A stretch of 20,492 nucleotides of DNA. Origin: Saccoglossus kowalevskii (taxonomy: Eukaryota; Hemichordata; Enteropneusta; Harrimaniidae). The DNA lies in contig NW_003112970.1 of NCBI RefSeq assembly GCF_000003605.2, positions 69,632 through 90,123 of the forward strand. The letters run 5' to 3'. Position 1 is the first letter of the stretch. Every line of letters begins with the position of its first letter. The notes under the pieces are model-generated. The model searched no databases and was not told where the DNA came from. It was given only the letters and a program-made list of their open reading frames with translations. Both the position numbers and the translations under genes were made by a program. This document shows, piece after piece, positions 18,751 through 20,492 of this stretch.

Positions 18751-18987
18751 TTTTCACCACCAGTTCCCTTTTTTCATCACAAATTCACAAAATAGTTCAG
18801 ACCTGTTTATAGTCTGCACTTTCCTTCAGACGATTAGAACAAAAATAGCCAAATTTGTTGAGTAAAAACTGAAAATTGACTCAAATTTTGTTAGTTGGCT
18901 CCAAAATTAGGGTTCATTTCCAGAATTATCAAAGAATATAAGAAAAAAGTGCAGAATAATTTGGGCAGGAAATTCTGGTGGTAAAAA
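18751..18987 (-). mobile_element. Non-autonomous DNA transposon (MITE) with CACCACCAG inverted ends, copy 2
   Basis: 237 bp bounded by TTTTCACCACCAG (18751-18763) and CTGGTGGTAAAAA (about 18975-18987), which are inverted repeats. It is the inverted counterpart of 3260-3486, about 15 kb away. Two full-length diverged copies with matching ends in one window make a mobile element family the best explanation. Confidence 0.7.
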
Positions 18988-20026
18988 AGTTGAAATACTC
19001 TTCCAATCTACTGAACCACTACTTGTATTTGTTTGGTGCATTCCTTTTCCATGCACATACTAGTAACTGTGTATGCTATGAACCGTGCTTATAAGTTGCT
19101 GAATCAAATTAAACTGAATATTAAACCTGTATACATTCAATTTAACACAGTAGCAAACCCAACTAATAGTTAATGGGTGTTTTTTTCATTGCTATAAAAA
19201 TTGTCAATTGGATATGATTTGAGGGTTATCAGAAAGACAATATTTTACCATGAGGGTTTAATATTGTGTTTTAAGGGAGTTTGAGTCAAATATATATTTT
19301 ACAATGTTGATGATGTTACTGCAAGTATATGTTATTGAAGTTTCCCATTGTATATATTATATTCAAACTATTATCATACTAAAAACTCAATTTTGTTTTG
19401 GTAAGTTTTAACACATCAGTGATAACATACAACTTTATTTACATCCCATTTCATCAAGCAAAATTTCGAGATATGAAGAAATAATTTAACCATGGAAAAT
19501 TAGTGCAGAAAATGTTGACCATTTTGCTTGACATTTTGAACTTTCCAGTACCCAACCTACCCATGTTTTGTTGTAAATTGAAAAGTTCTTTTTATGTCCA
19601 AAAATATCTGTTAGATTTAAATTCGTAAAAATAAATGAAAAAAAATAAAAAATCTTGCCGACACTGTACCATCCTATATTTTTTGCTTGGAAACACAAAC
19701 TTTTTTTTATTTGGCCTAATACTTCTGTGAAATGACATGATTTTGTTATAGTCTATAATATTGTCATGTTACCCAATTTTCAAAGTGTTTCATTCTACTG
19801 TCTGGAATCACTCCCGGTTGTAAAAGAAGTATTAAATATTTATGTTCTGACAGCATCATGTTAAATTATGCTTAGATTTAAATGATTGCTTGGTGCCAAA
19901 TCAGCCATAAATGAACATACATGTTTAATTTCTTTCCTCCTGTCATGTCTGGTTGACTGAAAATGATATAGAGGTCAGTAAAGGTCATATCCATGGAGAC
20001 AGACAAGCTGTTTCATTTCTAAGTGC

Positions 20027-20050
20027 ACCTGAGCTAAATCGTTCTCAGGT
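20027..20050. repeat. Short CACCTGAG/CTCAGGT hairpin
   Basis: ACCTGAG (20027-20033) and CTCAGGT (20044-20050) form a perfect 7-bp stem around a 10-nt loop. Together with AAGGTCATATCCATGG upstream, it resembles a short palindromic repeat that I associate with molluscan non-coding DNA. That association is from memory and could not be checked. Confidence 0.4.
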
Positions 20051-20492
20051 ATTGCTTTCAATTTAACGATACTATTACAAATATTTTTTGCAAGTTACTG
20101 TTCATTAATGTAGTGTGTATCTTTTTCTTGAGGTTTTGTTCAGGGGATCAAACTGTAAAATATGAAGATGTGAACCAAATTTTTGTGATATTTTTAGTAG
20201 TGGGTATTGAATTATGTTGATTTTGTTATTTTTCCTTTGATTGCTGCAGTTATTTCCTGAGGAAATGTTTGAGTGAGGTAGATATTCTGTGATCATTGTA
20301 GCATGTAATGGATTTCCCAATTTGTCCTGCTTTGTGTTATGAAATAGTATAAATAAGGAATAAATATACGTATCAAACCAATATTGGGATATTTGAATCC
20401 TCTCATCTTTATAACAGATTTGCATTCATAAGCTTATCTGTGTATAATGTGAAAGCATATGAATGAAAATGCTGGTATTGATATGTCCATTT

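Larger units (their letters stand above)
13051..20492 (+). other. TEX2: TEX2 intron 2 (partial; over 7.4 kb)
   Basis: Starts with GTAAGC. The next TEX2 exon should open with a GWMNEIYNYDPE-like segment; I looked for it on the plus strand and did not find it, so the intron probably reaches the window end. It contains a SINE-like element, a diverged tandem array, a 93-bp tandem duplication, a TTA microsatellite, two MITEs and a short hairpin. The stretches 14912-16432, 16457-17739, 17926-18750 and 18988-20026 hold nothing I can identify; their open frames are short and unlike any family I know. Confidence 0.7.

Overview
This is a nuclear genomic window from an animal. It is AT-rich, carries introns, and its intergenic and intronic DNA is crowded with old short repeats. 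The repeat style (TACTGTAAAATA-type MITEs, CACCTGAG hairpins, ACATGTAC-rich spacers, degenerate tRNA-like SINE) suggests a mollusc, probably a bivalve. That placement is an impression, not a proof. No prokaryotic, viral or organellar gene organisation is visible.

Two protein-coding genes are recognisable, arranged head to head. On the minus strand is the 5' part of the ER-stress sensor IRE1 (ERN1 family). Exon 1 (8400-8480) encodes the signal peptide, and exons 2 (2374-2500) and 3 (1860-1960) encode the start of the luminal sensor domain. The three exons join in frame at GT/AG sites and give residues 1-103. The rest of IRE1 must lie left of the window. On the plus strand is the 5' part of TEX2, an ER-membrane protein of the SMP lipid-transfer family. 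It has a non-coding first exon (about 11010-11094) and one long exon, coding at 11815-13050. That exon encodes the disordered N-terminus and the membrane hairpin (412 residues). The PH-like and SMP domains must lie right of the window.

Region by region: 1-1859 is IRE1 intron 3, with a possible first coding exon of another minus-strand gene at 293-323. 1961-2373 and 2501-8399 are IRE1 introns 2 and 1, holding MITE-like repeats, dispersed repeat copies and two hairpins. 8400-8700 is the IRE1 first exon and promoter, with ETS/CRE-like and CCAAT boxes. 8700-10950 is intergenic and holds a decayed reverse-transcriptase fragment and a perfect 42-bp palindrome. 10950-11094 is the TEX2 promoter and first exon. 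11703-11814 is a 5' leader with three short upstream ORFs. 13051-20492 is TEX2 intron 2, with a SINE-like element, a diverged ~150-bp tandem array, a 93-bp tandem duplication and further MITEs.

Both genes act at the ER: IRE1 senses unfolded protein in the lumen, and TEX2 moves lipid at ER contact sites. As I recall, ERN1 and TEX2 are also neighbours in the human genome (17q23.3), so the pairing looks like ancient microsynteny. I found no clearly new protein system; the findings are mostly regulatory and repeat-related.
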